From Antedon mediterranea (Eukaryota > Echinodermata > Crinoidea > Comatulida > Antedonidae), in contig NC_092670.1 of assembly GCF_964355755.1 (NCBI RefSeq), forward strand, positions 21,637,201-21,701,200: a DNA stretch of 64,000 nt. Reading direction: 5' to 3'. The notes beneath the pieces are model-generated. The model worked only from the letters and a program-made list of their open reading frames with translations, was not told the origin of the DNA and did not search any database. Below, piece by piece: positions 46,432 to 57,500 of the stretch. The position numbers and the translations under genes are program-made. How positions within the stretch are numbered: the stretch's first letter is position 1; each line of letters begins with the position of its first letter.

Positions 46432-47493
46432 ATGATCGTTGAAGTAATATTAGGCGTTACAGTTGGTGTTCTTGTTACAGCTGTCTATGTCAAGTGTACA
46501 CTTTTACGTACAAAATCAGACAATGTCGAACAACCGATACAAAGAGATGCAGACTCGTCTGAATCAGATGATGTACACACACAAACGACAGATAAAGATA
46601 ATGGCCAATCAACACCAACTAAACAACGACGTGCAACTGTTGGTGGACCTGCAATAACGGTTGAAGATAAGCCAAACGGTGAAAAGCGACGCCAAACTGC
46701 TCCCGTATTAACATACAGCGGAGAAAGCCATGAAGAACCACATAACACCCGACAAAGAAAGAAATCAACATCACCAAGACCGTCTTTAGTTTATGAAACT
46801 GATCAACTGGAGAATTCACCGAGAAGGCAAAGAAAAGATTCATCACCAAGACCGTCTTTAGTTGATGAAACTGATCAACTGGATAATTCACCGAGAAGGC
46901 AAAGAAAAGGATCATCACCAAGACAATCTTTAACTGTCATTGATCAAACTGATCACCTGGAAAATTCACCGAGAATTGAAAGAAGAAGATCGTCGCCAAA
47001 ACACTCTTCAGGTGATCCCCAGGATTCTAGCCATTCTCCTGTTATAGGTTCACGCGGAAGACAAAGAACAAGATCGACATCACCAAGATCATCTTTAATT
47101 AGTACTGATCAAACGGAACACTCTTCACGAGGAAGACAAAGTAGAAGACCAAAGTCTCCATCTAGACCTTCTTTGGAAATACCCGCTGAAGATGAACCAC
47201 TGGGAAATTCACAACGAAGGCGAAGATCAACATCGCCAAGACCACCGTCTTTAGAGCCATTTACTGATGCAGTAGAAATGTCTACCCTACACATGCCAGT
47301 TTCACCAAGAATTCATACAAGAAGGACATCTTTGGCGGTTTATGCTCAGTCTCAGACTGCCAGGGCACAAACACAAAACAAACTAAACCAGAGATCCAGA
47401 CATAGAACGTCATTTCCATCAGTCGACGAGACCACTGAACAGACCACAGAAAAAGAAAACAAAAAACATAAGCTCTTCGGCCGTGGAAAATAA
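46432..47493 (+). CDS. Single-pass membrane protein with Arg/Ser/Pro-rich repeats
   Basis: A 353-residue frame from an ATG with A at -3. The frame stays open upstream to a likely splice acceptor at about 46,396 (pyrimidine tract then CAG), so a preceding exon could add residues. Residues about 2-20 form one hydrophobic helix (VILGVTVGVLVTAVYV) followed by a Cys. The rest is hydrophilic. From about 112 to 275 it carries some seven degenerate ~24-residue repeats of the type (T)SPRPSL, ETDQLENSP, RRQRK. Ser-Pro sites next to Arg suggest heavy phosphorylation, and the tail ends in a Lys-rich segment. The N-terminal signal-anchor suggests a membrane protein with a long basic tail. I recognise no family. 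It could also be the last exon of a larger gene. Codon use and the length of the open frame support translation. Confidence 0.7.
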   Translation: MIVEVILGVTVGVLVTAVYVKCTLLRTKSDNVEQPIQRDADSSESDDVHTQTTDKDNGQSTPTKQRRATVGGPAITVEDKPNGEKRRQTAPVLTYSGESHEEPHNTRQRKKSTSPRPSLVYETDQLENSPRRQRKDSSPRPSLVDETDQLDNSPRRQRKGSSPRQSLTVIDQTDHLENSPRIERRRSSPKHSSGDPQDSSHSPVIGSRGRQRTRSTSPRSSLISTDQTEHSSRGRQSRRPKSPSRPSLEIPAEDEPLGNSQRRRRSTSPRPPSLEPFTDAVEMSTLHMPVSPRIHTRRTSLAVYAQSQTARAQTQNKLNQRSRHRTSFPSVDETTEQTTEKENKKHKLFGRGK

Positions 47494-50205
47494 GCAAGTT
47501 ATTGACACGAAAATTTGTCAATTAAATATAGCTTGCTGTTAGGAGTATAGAATTGCATACAGCTTTATTTCAACTATAAGACGCAACGCAAGGCCGTAAG
47601 AGCAACGCAAGTGATTCGAATAATCACAAGCAATGGACTATTTGCGTATCATTGGTCCACTCGCTTGCGTTGTGTCTACGTCATTACGTTGCGTTCTAGA
47701 GTGGGAACAAAGCTTAGCTCCTATGTGGATCTCGCGTCGATCGAATATTTTCTATAGGCCTAACTGCTTTATAATAATTATTTGGAAAACATAAGTTTAT
47801 GCATGGATGAGTTGATGTGCAGTTGAATACGACGTTTTGATGAAGTCGATAACCTGCATTCAAATAATATTTACATGCTTTGTCAGCACCAACATTCATG
47901 ATTTTCTTTTTATTGAAACCAGATATTTTTTAGACATTATGTAATTTGCAAAATCTCTCAAAAAGTTCACATTTGAACTCTTTTTATCGTTACTAATACT
48001 AGTACAAAAATGGAGTCAAGCCTAAAATCCTTTACGGTTTCGAGGTCAAATTAGTTTCTAAAACGCATTGTTTGAAAATGATTGATTTATCCAAATTAAA
48101 TAACCTATTTATTACAATTGAAACTTCTTTCCTTTTAGTGCTTTTAAGTAAAGTGCAATGTATTCTTTCTATTCTTGAAACGGTAGTGGAAATATGTAGA
48201 ACAGCTAATGGAAATATGTTATTCAACAAAAACAGCATTTTAGAATTCACACTTTAATGATTCAGAATGCCTAATGAAAAACGTTTGGAATGTTCTAAGA
48301 TATTTTAACTTTCATAACTGTTATGAAAGTGTATTGTTTATAATAAGTTGTATTGTTGCTTCTGTACGATAAACCAATAATATTTCCAGCACGGTATTTC
48401 TGTGTGTAAAATACAATAATTTTGTTAAATAATTCTCCAACTGAGGTAACCTAACGTGATTTCCAATTCCAAGAGTTGTTATTATTGTTAAAACTGTTGT
48501 ATTCCAAACGTTCCAGGATATGTTAACTTAAGTTTAACGACGCTGTTGTTGTCATACGCTAAAACACTCAAATCTGCACTATTTCATTTTTTTTAAACTA
48601 ATTGTGTTATTCTCCAAATCAGGGAACAAATACTTTATGCTATTGCAGACTGATATTTTGTATTTTTTTTTGTTTTTTTTTTGGTGACAAAATCACTTAT
48701 ATATAAACTTGTATATTCAATTTGTTTCAATTTTAATTAAACAATAACAGTGATGTAATTCAGGTTTTTAAAATTAATAGGTAGCCTATGCTATTGCATA
48801 TATCTGTGTACATAATAATTTAACACGTTACTTAATTTGGGATCAACTTATAGCCTTCAGAATGACAATGAATAAGATTTGTTGACCTCATTTTGTTTTC
48901 CTGTTTTTATTCAGCGATACAAACTATTGAATAAGCCAACCTCCCACACTTTGTGATCGGCTTTAAAAAAGAACTATTTCTGCGCATGACTGGCTATCTC
49001 CACATGAGTGGGTTTCGTTATCTGATAATATACTCATAAAACTCGTCTGCTGATAATAATTGAACTTACACTTCCGAAATAGTTAAAACGTATTATCTGT
49101 ATTTGATGTCATTTTCAGTTTGAATAAAAACGAGTTTATAGAAATCGTTTTAGTATTATTTGTTTATCATTGTGGTACAGTCACACTCCTATACATGAGA
49201 TAAATGAAGAGCGCCCTTATATTATTGAAGTATGATCAAATATCTTATATACTAAAGATGGGACACTCTCGAAATTTTACGTGCAATTCATGTAACACAC
49301 ATGGAGCTCATTTTATAGGGCGCCCTCTCGCTCAAATAAGTAGATTTATGGATCAGATACGTCTACTGTATGGTAACTGAATACTCAATTTTTTTCATCA
49401 CAATAATTGCGGTAATGTGCAATTAAATTATAATGATAGACTTATTTCCTGTACTTTGTATATCTCTATTTGTTTTAATTAGTGAATATTGTTGTTATTA
49501 TTGAATGTTTATCATCATCCTCAAAATCATCACCTAGGAGTAATCATCACTCACATCACTACTACTTATTTATGCGAGTCGGCTCTGGTATTAACAACAC
49601 TAAGCGCATCGTATTCCATTTTTGTTTTTGATGTGTGGTTCTTTTTCATCCAGCAGCAAAACAGTGCAGATTAGGAAAATATATTAGTCAAATAGTGTGT
49701 TATAAACAATTAAAAAAGAACAAGAAGTCACTTTTTAAAATCACTTCTTCGACTTTTTTATTGCAGTAATTTTTCGGAATATATTTATAAACAATCATAG
49801 GCTTAAGCCTACAGGCATGATATGAAACAGATTATGATAGTCAATTCTGAGACAATTCATACTAGGCATACATGTAGCCATCATTCGCCATGACATTCAT
49901 TTATTATTATAATTTATTTAAAACCTGAGATAACAATAAGTTATGTTATAGTAGTCTCAGATTAAAATTAACTCAATAACTATTGCGAAATGATGCACGG
50001 GCCACCACCCAGAGGAAATATAAAAAATGTAGAAACATTGAAATAAAATCATCATATTTACAATTATTCAATCATCATACCAGGCCGTCGTAATGATCAT
50101 CATTTCTGGCCGCTAATACACAGACCGGGGCGCGTACAGACCTCTTACAACTTTACCATACCTCATAAATGTGATACTTTAATTAATTTTTTACTCTTCT
50201 TCTTA
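47494..50205. other. Gene-free interval
   Basis: It contains an inverted-repeat element at 47,572-47,710. I find no exon with splice support; the overlapping frames near 48,030-48,260 and 49,489 show no domain. Confidence 0.5.
47572..47710. mobile_element. GACGCAACGCAA inverted-repeat element
   Basis: The left end AGACGCAACGCAAGG roughly mirrors the right end CGTTGCGTTCTAGAG, with further ACGCAAG/CTTGCGT pairing inside. The right half matches 1333-1463. There is no coding frame. Confidence 0.5.
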
Positions 50206-50814
50206 TCACTGATTATGTCTCTGTTGAAGAATATGCGTAGGTACGTACGTTTCAATTAGCAATGTTTCAATTGCTGGTGAACAAAGATTCAACTTCATAC
50301 CAAATCTATGTAACATGGTACCGATTTTTAACTTTATTTTTCTGCTGATGTTTGATGTATGTAAGTATTTGTTAAAGTTAGAAACAAAAATCTTTTCCCA
50401 GATAGATAGGACATTAACTACTTGGTGTGGTGGATTTGGGACATCAAATATTGTAGGAACTGCATTCCATAGAATCTTCTTGTGACTATCAGTATTTGCG
50501 ATTCTTCGAAATGAATATTGCACAAGTGGCAATTACGGTGTAAATAGGAACTTGGTTTCGTTCTCAAATCCGCGCGTCGTGTTTTCTGTGCCCATTGCAC
50601 ACCTGTAAATTAATAATTGTCTAGTGAGTTTTTGCTTTATCATAATTAACGTTTACGTAATTATAGGACGTCTACGTGCATGCTAATTGATTTTCAAATT
50701 GGTTCGGGCCTAAAATCAAATACTTAAGCCTAACCTAAAACCATGCTAACTAACTAACGGTTGAATTTCATAAATATTAAGTATAAGATTCAATTAAAAA
50801 TTGTTTGTTAGGGC

Positions 50815-51375
50815 TACTCAACGGATAAGTAATATAACCAGGGAACAATACAAATAGTGTAATTTCACTGTTATTATAACTAATGTCCTAGCCTAATAAT
50901 GATAATAATAATCATTTCATGCGTTAATATACTGTAATGTACGTAACGGCTAGTTAAATTAAACGAAATAAAATAACCATGAGACAGAAAGCAAATATTA
51001 ACCATGAGACGGAAAGCATGAAATAATCAAGATCACAATTTGTTTATATTAAGTATTTTTATTATTATTATTATTTGTATATGTAAAAAGAGGGACTAGG
51101 CTAGGCCTACAGCGACATGCCAATTGGGCTTCTTGTAGTCTTTCGACCAAATTTTTACTTATATGCCAACAATTGTAATGATATATATTTGGTCAATAAA
51201 TGTTTCTTGAATTGAAAGTTTTAAAAATTGTTTGTTAAGGGTACTAAATTTTAAAGGATACGTAATATAACCAGGGAACAGTGAAATTAGTGTAATTTCA
51301 CTGTTATATAACTAATGTACTAGTAGTAGCCTAATAATGATAATAATAATCATTTCATACGTTTAAATAATAATT
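50815..51375. repeat. Local duplication and retroelement tail in the THAP intron
   Basis: AATTGTTTGTTA, GTAATATAACCAGGGAACA, AGTGTAATTTCACTGTTAT and a TAATGATAATAATAATCATT run occur at 50,800-50,930 and again at 51,226-51,363, about 425 bases apart. Between them, GGTCAATAAATGTTTCTTGA near 51,190 resembles the 3' end of a LINE or SINE. Confidence 0.6.
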
Positions 51376-51382
51376 ATTAATA

Positions 51383-51447
51383 ATAGGCCTACCTAGCCTA
51401 GCCTAGGCTAGTTTATTAATATAGGCCTAGCCTAGGCCTAGCCTATG
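51383..51447. repeat. Dense TAGGCCTA/CCTAGG palindrome cluster
   Basis: About 65 bases made largely of overlapping AGGCCTA, CCTAGCC and TAGGCTA units. This is the most concentrated example of a word found throughout the window. Confidence 0.7.
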
Positions 51448-52245
51448 TATAAATTGAATACAGTAAAGTAGGATTAGTCCCTACATATCATGTTAAGATG
51501 TAGGATACTTATTTAATTAGATAAATTTACCTGTTCTTGTCTTTGGGAAAATTGTAAAGCTTAAGTTCTGGGTTGGCCTTTGGATTGCTTTTACAATTAA
51601 TTGCAGCACAGTACATCCCTCCTCCACTTTTTCTCTTTTCATTCATTGTTTCTTAACCATACAAACTTTGGCGCGACTCCTCAATCCCATTTTCTAAAGA
51701 ATACTGCGATCATCGTCACGCAAAAGTTCGTTACTTGTTTAAGCGAGAGGGCGCACTATAATTTGACGCTTCTAAAGTGTTACGCGTAAACGCGGGTAGT
51801 GTCCCAGCTTTAGTATTTATTATAAGATCTTTGGTATGATGTGTACATGTAAAACACGAAAGAGAAAAAAAAGTATGATGTAGTACATTTACGTTGGTCT
51901 TAGTATTTATTCTATCGTACAAACTTTGTGTATAGCCTACATCGTACTTCGCGCTCCATAGGGTGAAATATACCAAATGACGTTCGGAGATTATAAATAG
52001 GCTATTACCAATCCATCCCTGCTTGTAATAAGTGGCGGTCTTTTAAAGCCTTTGTGCGTGACGCCGCGCAATGTCGACGCGATACGAGCGTTGCTCAGAG
52101 ACATGGTGTGTGTTCGAAACCGAAGTGATCTCCCTCTCTGGTGGTTACATCAAACAAGAAGCATTTAATCATTTAAAACAAAATAATACAAAAATATTCC
52201 TCAGAATTAATTTTATATCTACGCATTATTTTACATTACCGTATA

Positions 52246-53407
52246 ATGAAAGGTTTAAGGTAAGTTGCACATAACAATTTAAATGCATGATAATTCGATC
52301 AACCAAGGTAAAATAATATAAGTTGATATCGAATCGACATTGCGACTACAAACCAAAGTATCCCCCACCCCACACCGGCGGCATGTCATTGCAACCATTA
52401 TCTTTTACATTACCAATGCCTAGGCCTACGTGTTTTTTTACAGGAAAACTATAGTATATTTTAAATAAGATTTCCTAAACGTACGCTTTCAGAAAGTAAT
52501 TCGTAAACCCATTCTTCTTTTATAAATCAAAAATAATACTTAAATTGTTTGCTTAGTATTAATGTAGTATTTTGTTGGAAAACTTCTTATAATTTTGAGC
52601 TGATTTACATTTATTAATGAATTTGATATTTAAATGGGTTTTTTTCCCTTTTATAAGCATCTGCTTCAAGAATTTTCCCCTTTTCTTTGTTTAAATCAAT
52701 TTTGTAATTATAAATGTTAATTTTGTCGTTTAGGCCTTTTATCTACTTTATTTACAAAGAAAATAAAAGAAGTTGTCATTGTCATATATCAGCGGCACAC
52801 TTCGACATAATACAGTTAGGCCTAGGCTAGTGCATATTTACAAAAATAGGACCAATATTTTTCCCTTTATTTCTCCTCCTCAAGGTTGAACGTGGAATCG
52901 CGCGGAGGATCTAAACCACCACCAACCAGCAGGAATGAGGACATTCCGCATCGCTCAAACTCCATCGCTCTCGCATTGTTATGGTTTGGTGGAGTTCTTA
53001 CTGCAGTAGGTATAGGGTGTGTCACGTATAGTTTCACGCATGAACGAAGAATTCACCACGCCCCAATCTGCCCAACTACCGCGGTATTAAACATTGGAGA
53101 AGATGGTCCCTGCATCGATATGGAAACCGAAGAAACGTATGCTCATCTCGTCCAAGCATTCGGCTACACAACTCTGTCATTTGGGTTTATATTGGTAGTT
53201 CTTGCATTAAACACTAACGGATCATGTTTTGCCAAACCCGAGCGGACAGTATCATCCCCACATGTTTTGGAGCTAGGTGCGGCTGAACAACTCCCTTCGT
53301 CGCAATCCGCAATTACACCATGGAGAACAGAATATAGACACCCTGCTCACAAGACCGAACTAAAACTGATAGCGCAAGCTATCCGAGGATACAATTTATA
53401 CACATAA
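52246..53407 (+). CDS. Small two-helix membrane protein (two exons)
   Basis: Exon 2 (52,885-53,407) is well supported. It follows a pyrimidine-rich acceptor (TTTCTCCTCCTCAAG), is richer in G and C than its flanks, and stays open to TAA. It has no ATG before its middle, so an upstream exon is needed. Exon 1 (52,246-52,259) starts at the first ATG after a stop, has A at -3, and ends at a strong AAG/GTAAGT donor that joins in phase. The product has 178 residues: a hydrophilic N-terminus, helix 1 (about 32-55, ALALLWFGGVLTAVGIGCV), a loop with two Cys (67 and 81) that may be paired, helix 2 (about 93-114, TLSFGFILVVLAL), and a polar C-terminal tail of about 64 residues. I do not recognise the family. 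Both termini probably face the cytosol. A longer or different first exon remains possible. Confidence 0.55.
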
Positions 53408-53599
53408 CTTGTTAAAATGACGAAACCGAACGTTATGCTGATACTGTAATAGGGATACGTTGTTTTTTCAATCATTAGGTTAATTGAATATTTTAATAAT
53501 TTATAAATATATTTTTATAATTGTGATTTTTAGTCGTTATTTTATTATATTATTACTGACGTCTTTCAATTAGTTTTATAACAGTAGTCAGTTAGTTTA

Positions 53600-54345
53600 T
53601 TAAAGATTGTCCCCTGAAACAAAAAAGTTTTTTGTTGTGCCATAGTTGCGCATAATAGTTATTCAATTTGACCAAAAAATTGGTTCGAAACAAAATTATT
53701 TACCTGAAAAGACTGTAATTTAAAGAAAAAATAGTCATATTGAAAAAGTCTTTTTTAAAATGAAAACAAACGAGAGTGACTAACTGCGAAATGGCCTATT
53801 CAAAGTCTTTTTTTAAATTATTAATTTACATTTTCACGCTGCTGCTTTAGCCTGCTACGTCCCAGGAGGATGACTCATTAAGAAACCGAAAGTAAAGCAG
53901 CAGTTATATCTAAGGTTGACAGTTTTGCTAAAATGCATACTCGACTGTAATTTATAGGTACCACCAAAAAAACGTCTGGGAAAGAGTCTAACGGTTGAAT
54001 GACAAATCCCAAAGCATTTGTGCTATTTATATAATTCGCTGTGTCAGATGATACTTCACACTTGAATGAAGTGACCCCCAGACTTGACCTTAGCAATAAA
54101 ATAAACTAAAGCGACTGATATGAAACACAGACTCTGTAACAAAAAAATTATATTTGTTCACATATAAAAAAAGAAACGTTTAATTATAACTAAAAAACCA
54201 TTGTCTGACAGACAATTTAAGTATTTTTTGCTTTAAATTACATTTTTTCAGGTAAAATAACTATTATGTGAATATAAAATGACACATTCAAACACAAATT
54301 TGAAATAAAAAATATTTTTCATGGGGATCGACAATATATCTTTAA
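53600..54345. mobile_element. TTAA-flanked element with long inverted repeats and a nested repeat
   Basis: TTAAAGATTGTCCCCTGAAA at the left mirrors the right end (minus strand TTAAAGATATATTGTCGATC). ATTTACCTGAAAA...TGTAATTTAAAG occurs inverted near both ends (about 53,700 and 54,235). The GTCCCAGGAGGAC-family repeat (53,836-53,994) sits inside. No transposase is present. The terminal sequences match 33,951-34,232. Confidence 0.65.
53836..53994 (+). mobile_element. GTCCCAGGAGGAC-family repeat, third copy
   Basis: CACGCTGCTGCTTTAGCC, GCTACGTCCCAGGAGGATGA, GGTTGACAGTTTTG, ACTCGACTGTAATTTATAGG and AACGTCTGGGAAAGAGTCT match 14,500-14,672 in order. Confidence 0.75.
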
Positions 54346-54439
54346 AACTGTTTATAATACAGAACTTTACAGAATTGTATAGCGCCCTCTCTAAACCTAA
54401 AGTGGCGGTTTTGTGAGGATCCCGAATTCCCGTCGCTCC

Positions 54440-54457
54440 TCCCCCCCCCCCCCCCCG
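54440..54457. repeat. C homopolymer upstream of DCTN5
   Basis: A run of about 17 C about 70 bases before the DCTN5 start codon. It is flanked by GTCGCTCCT and GCATCCGAG and may mark the core-promoter region. Confidence 0.8.
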
Positions 54458-54524
54458 CATCCGAGTCATCCGATCATTGCCTTATGCTCTACTGATTGGC
54501 CTAGCCCTTGGCCTAGAAATAAAT

Positions 54525-57500
54525 ATGGAACTTCCAGATATATTTTACAACAAAGCAGAGTACATTGAAACTGTAAGTGTATATACAGTCGTCTGAAATA
54601 TTTATACGTAAAAACAAGCCCGTCTTTGACTTTGTTGTTTGTTAGCCGCCGTTTGTTTACTTCAGATTCAATGGATACCTCGATAGAATAGGCCTAGCTA
54701 GGCCTGTGTGTTGTGGTGATTTGCAATGCTTTTTTATTTGGGTCTTGGCCTAGCCTATACATACTATAGTTAGACATATGAGAGACGAATTAATTGATAT
54801 ATTCTGCTTTTTCTGGGGAGGAGAAGGAAGTCTGGGTACCTTAGACAAATTTTATTTTATTTTATTCAATCGAAACCAAGCAACAGCGAAATTACCGCCA
54901 CTAACAGGTTTGATACTGTAGTGATAGACCTGGCTAGTAGGCCTAGATGAGATAGCTTATCCAGCTTATTAAAAACTAAATAGTATATTTTAATCATGTT
55001 TATTATTAAATACTTATTATTAGTTTATTAATTAAAAATATAAATTAAACAATTTACATTAATAAGGTATGCACCCTATTTCTCCATAGTCTGTTTAGGC
55101 GTAGGGCCTATGCCTATATCAATAATTATACTAGATGTAGAGGTGTATACAATCATACACTACATACATAATTAGTCTTTATTACTGATGGAATATTGAT
55201 ACTAATTTTTAAGCTAAACTTGAATAAATGTAGAAAATGATATTTTTTGTTCCAGGCTTCTGGTAATAAAGTGAGCAGACAGTCAGTGTTATGTGGCAGC
55301 CAAAATATTGTTCTGAATGGCAGGGTAAGAAAGTTAATATGGTAAATGTCTCAAATGAAAAAGAAACCTTAAAAGAACCCTGCGGTAATTTTAATCTCAT
55401 CATTCAAACAAATTAATTTTGTAATAGTAGGTCCTACATGGGCGTTTATTTTCAAGATAAAGTGTTTATTTTAAATTCAAGATAGTGTGTATACATTTTG
55501 AATTCTAAATCAGTATAAACAAATTATCAATCCAATTTTCAGACAATTTGGAGTGGCTGAGTACAAATCAGACAACAAAACCAAAGTATGGAAGACCTTA
55601 ATATCCAAAATCTGTATTTATCTACTGTAGCACTATCTTTCTACTAACGCCCTATGATATTAAACTGTTAATGACCTGTAATGCAATGACTTATTAAAAC
55701 TGAACTGATATGTAATCGTTTGAACTCTATTGATAAACCAAAGAAAAAGTTTTTCCTGAAGGCATTAGGTTAATTTGCTGAACAAAAGCAAATGCAATGT
55801 TAGTCCATGGGAAACTCATTACTATATAATTTCCATATTGTATTATTACTATGAGTACTTAACCTAGGGCTGGTTATCGCTGGTTGTTTAGACTTGCATA
55901 TCCTTGAGACTTCCAACTACAACAGAATTAGGTACAAGTTCATTCAACTGTCTTGGTAAAAAAGGACACTTCTTGACTTTGACTAATTTCCTTTTTGATT
56001 TTGGGTGATTTTCTGGTACAGTAGAACACCCTTCTTTCATTTTTATTCATGCGAAACTAACAAAAAGGATGTTTCAACACTAGGGTCAACTCGTATTCAA
56101 AGGTTGTGCCAAAGGTACCCCATAATAAGTGTTCTACTACTTAGTTTTAATTATTAACTGGCCATACACAACTTATTTTGTAAACAATATTAAGATATTC
56201 AGAGATAATTTTATTTGATGTTACAATTTACTATTGTATTAGAATTAAATTTGTGTACATGGTCAATTTTTTGATAAAAATTCTCTTTTTTACCAGACCA
56301 TCATTATGTCGGATTGTATCATACGTGGAGATTTAGCAAATGTGCGAATTGGTAGACATTGTGTTATTGGAAAACGTTCTGTCGTCAGGCCACCATTCAA
56401 GAAGTTTAGCAAAGGGTAATTATTTATTTTCTTCAGTTATTATTTTTGAAATTCTTTTCATAATTGGGGATGTCAATGGATATTGTTAAAGAGGGTATGA
56501 TTCATACTGCATGTACAATTCGCTTTTTTCTTATATTTTCTATCAGGATTAAAATTCCTAGTGTATCTTCTGAAAAGTTATAGAATACTGCTCAACTTTT
56601 AGACATACTGTAAACTTCCGAATCACCTTAGAAATTCAATAAACCAATCATAATAATATTAGACATACTACTCACTACCGTAGGTTTTTAAAAGAGAACA
56701 AAAAATAATATGCCTGCAGTCTGTTATCTAAGAAACAGTCAACATATTTAATAATACTATAAAATACATAATAATAATACAATGCAATTAAAGATTGTAA
56801 ACAGTACCTGAGTAAAAAGACTGGTAAGATTTTGAGTAAAAACTTTGTAAGACTTGTTCACTTACCAATGACTAAGATTCCAACATCAAAACTGAGTTGA
56901 ATGAACTCTACATCTGTAAATTTATGGTTTGGTGATTTTACAATTGACCAATCAGATCGATTGCTTCCTAGCAGTAATATTTTATTGCAGTATACTATAT
57001 CGACATGGAGGTAGAAATCCCTACAGTCCTGATATATCATGTACTCTTAGTATGTAGATAAAGTAATACCAGTAACTTAGCATCATCTCAATTACACTAA
57101 TTATAGATACAAAAAAGGGATTTTTGCGAACACTGAAACTTTGATGAATTTAGGGTCAAACTTTTTTTTTCATGAAATTTGGAAAATCAATCAAGGATGA
57201 ATAAGTCAGAAATATTGTAGAATAAAATGCTAATTGCATTAATAATTCTACCTACAGAAATGGATTTTGTTATAGATTTAGTAGGCCTACCAGCATGTAA
57301 TTGGAACTAAAGTCTTGCATTACATTTTTGTACTTAATCAACAAGCAGTCTGATTTATCTCACATCATTGTTTCACATTAATTTTAGAAATAATAACTAG
57401 TATAGTTTCTGATAAATATTGTCCTCTGACAAATTACCATTTAATTGACCAAAAATTGGATCAGAGAAAAAAAATAGTTACTGGATAAAACCTAATTTAA

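Larger units (their letters stand above)
50206..51616 (-). pseudogene. THAP-domain gene, two exons, frame broken twice
   Basis: Exon 1 (51,616-51,531) starts ATG and encodes CAAINC, an LKLYNFPKDKN stretch and a GTAAAT donor. Exon 2 (50,602 to a stop at 50,206) encodes QWAQKTRRADL and CHLCNIHF in one frame, then KKILWNAVPTIFDVPNPP in another. Together they show the whole THAP zinc-finger signature: Cys-x4-Cys, the conserved Trp, Cys-x2-His-Phe, and the Pro of AVPTIF. THAP domains bind DNA and are shared with P-element transposases. The exon join is two bases out of phase and meets a stop within about 22 codons. A second shift follows in HFEESQ, where the gap length suggests loss of seven bases. 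Both breaks could be assembly errors. Downstream lies a basic tail of about 80 residues. The intron carries a retroelement tail and a local duplication. Confidence 0.68.

Noticed and set aside
46485-46921. Minus-strand frames opposite the Arg/Ser-rich gene
   Set aside because: Shadow frames of a repetitive coding region; the plus strand has the longer frame, signal-anchor and better start.
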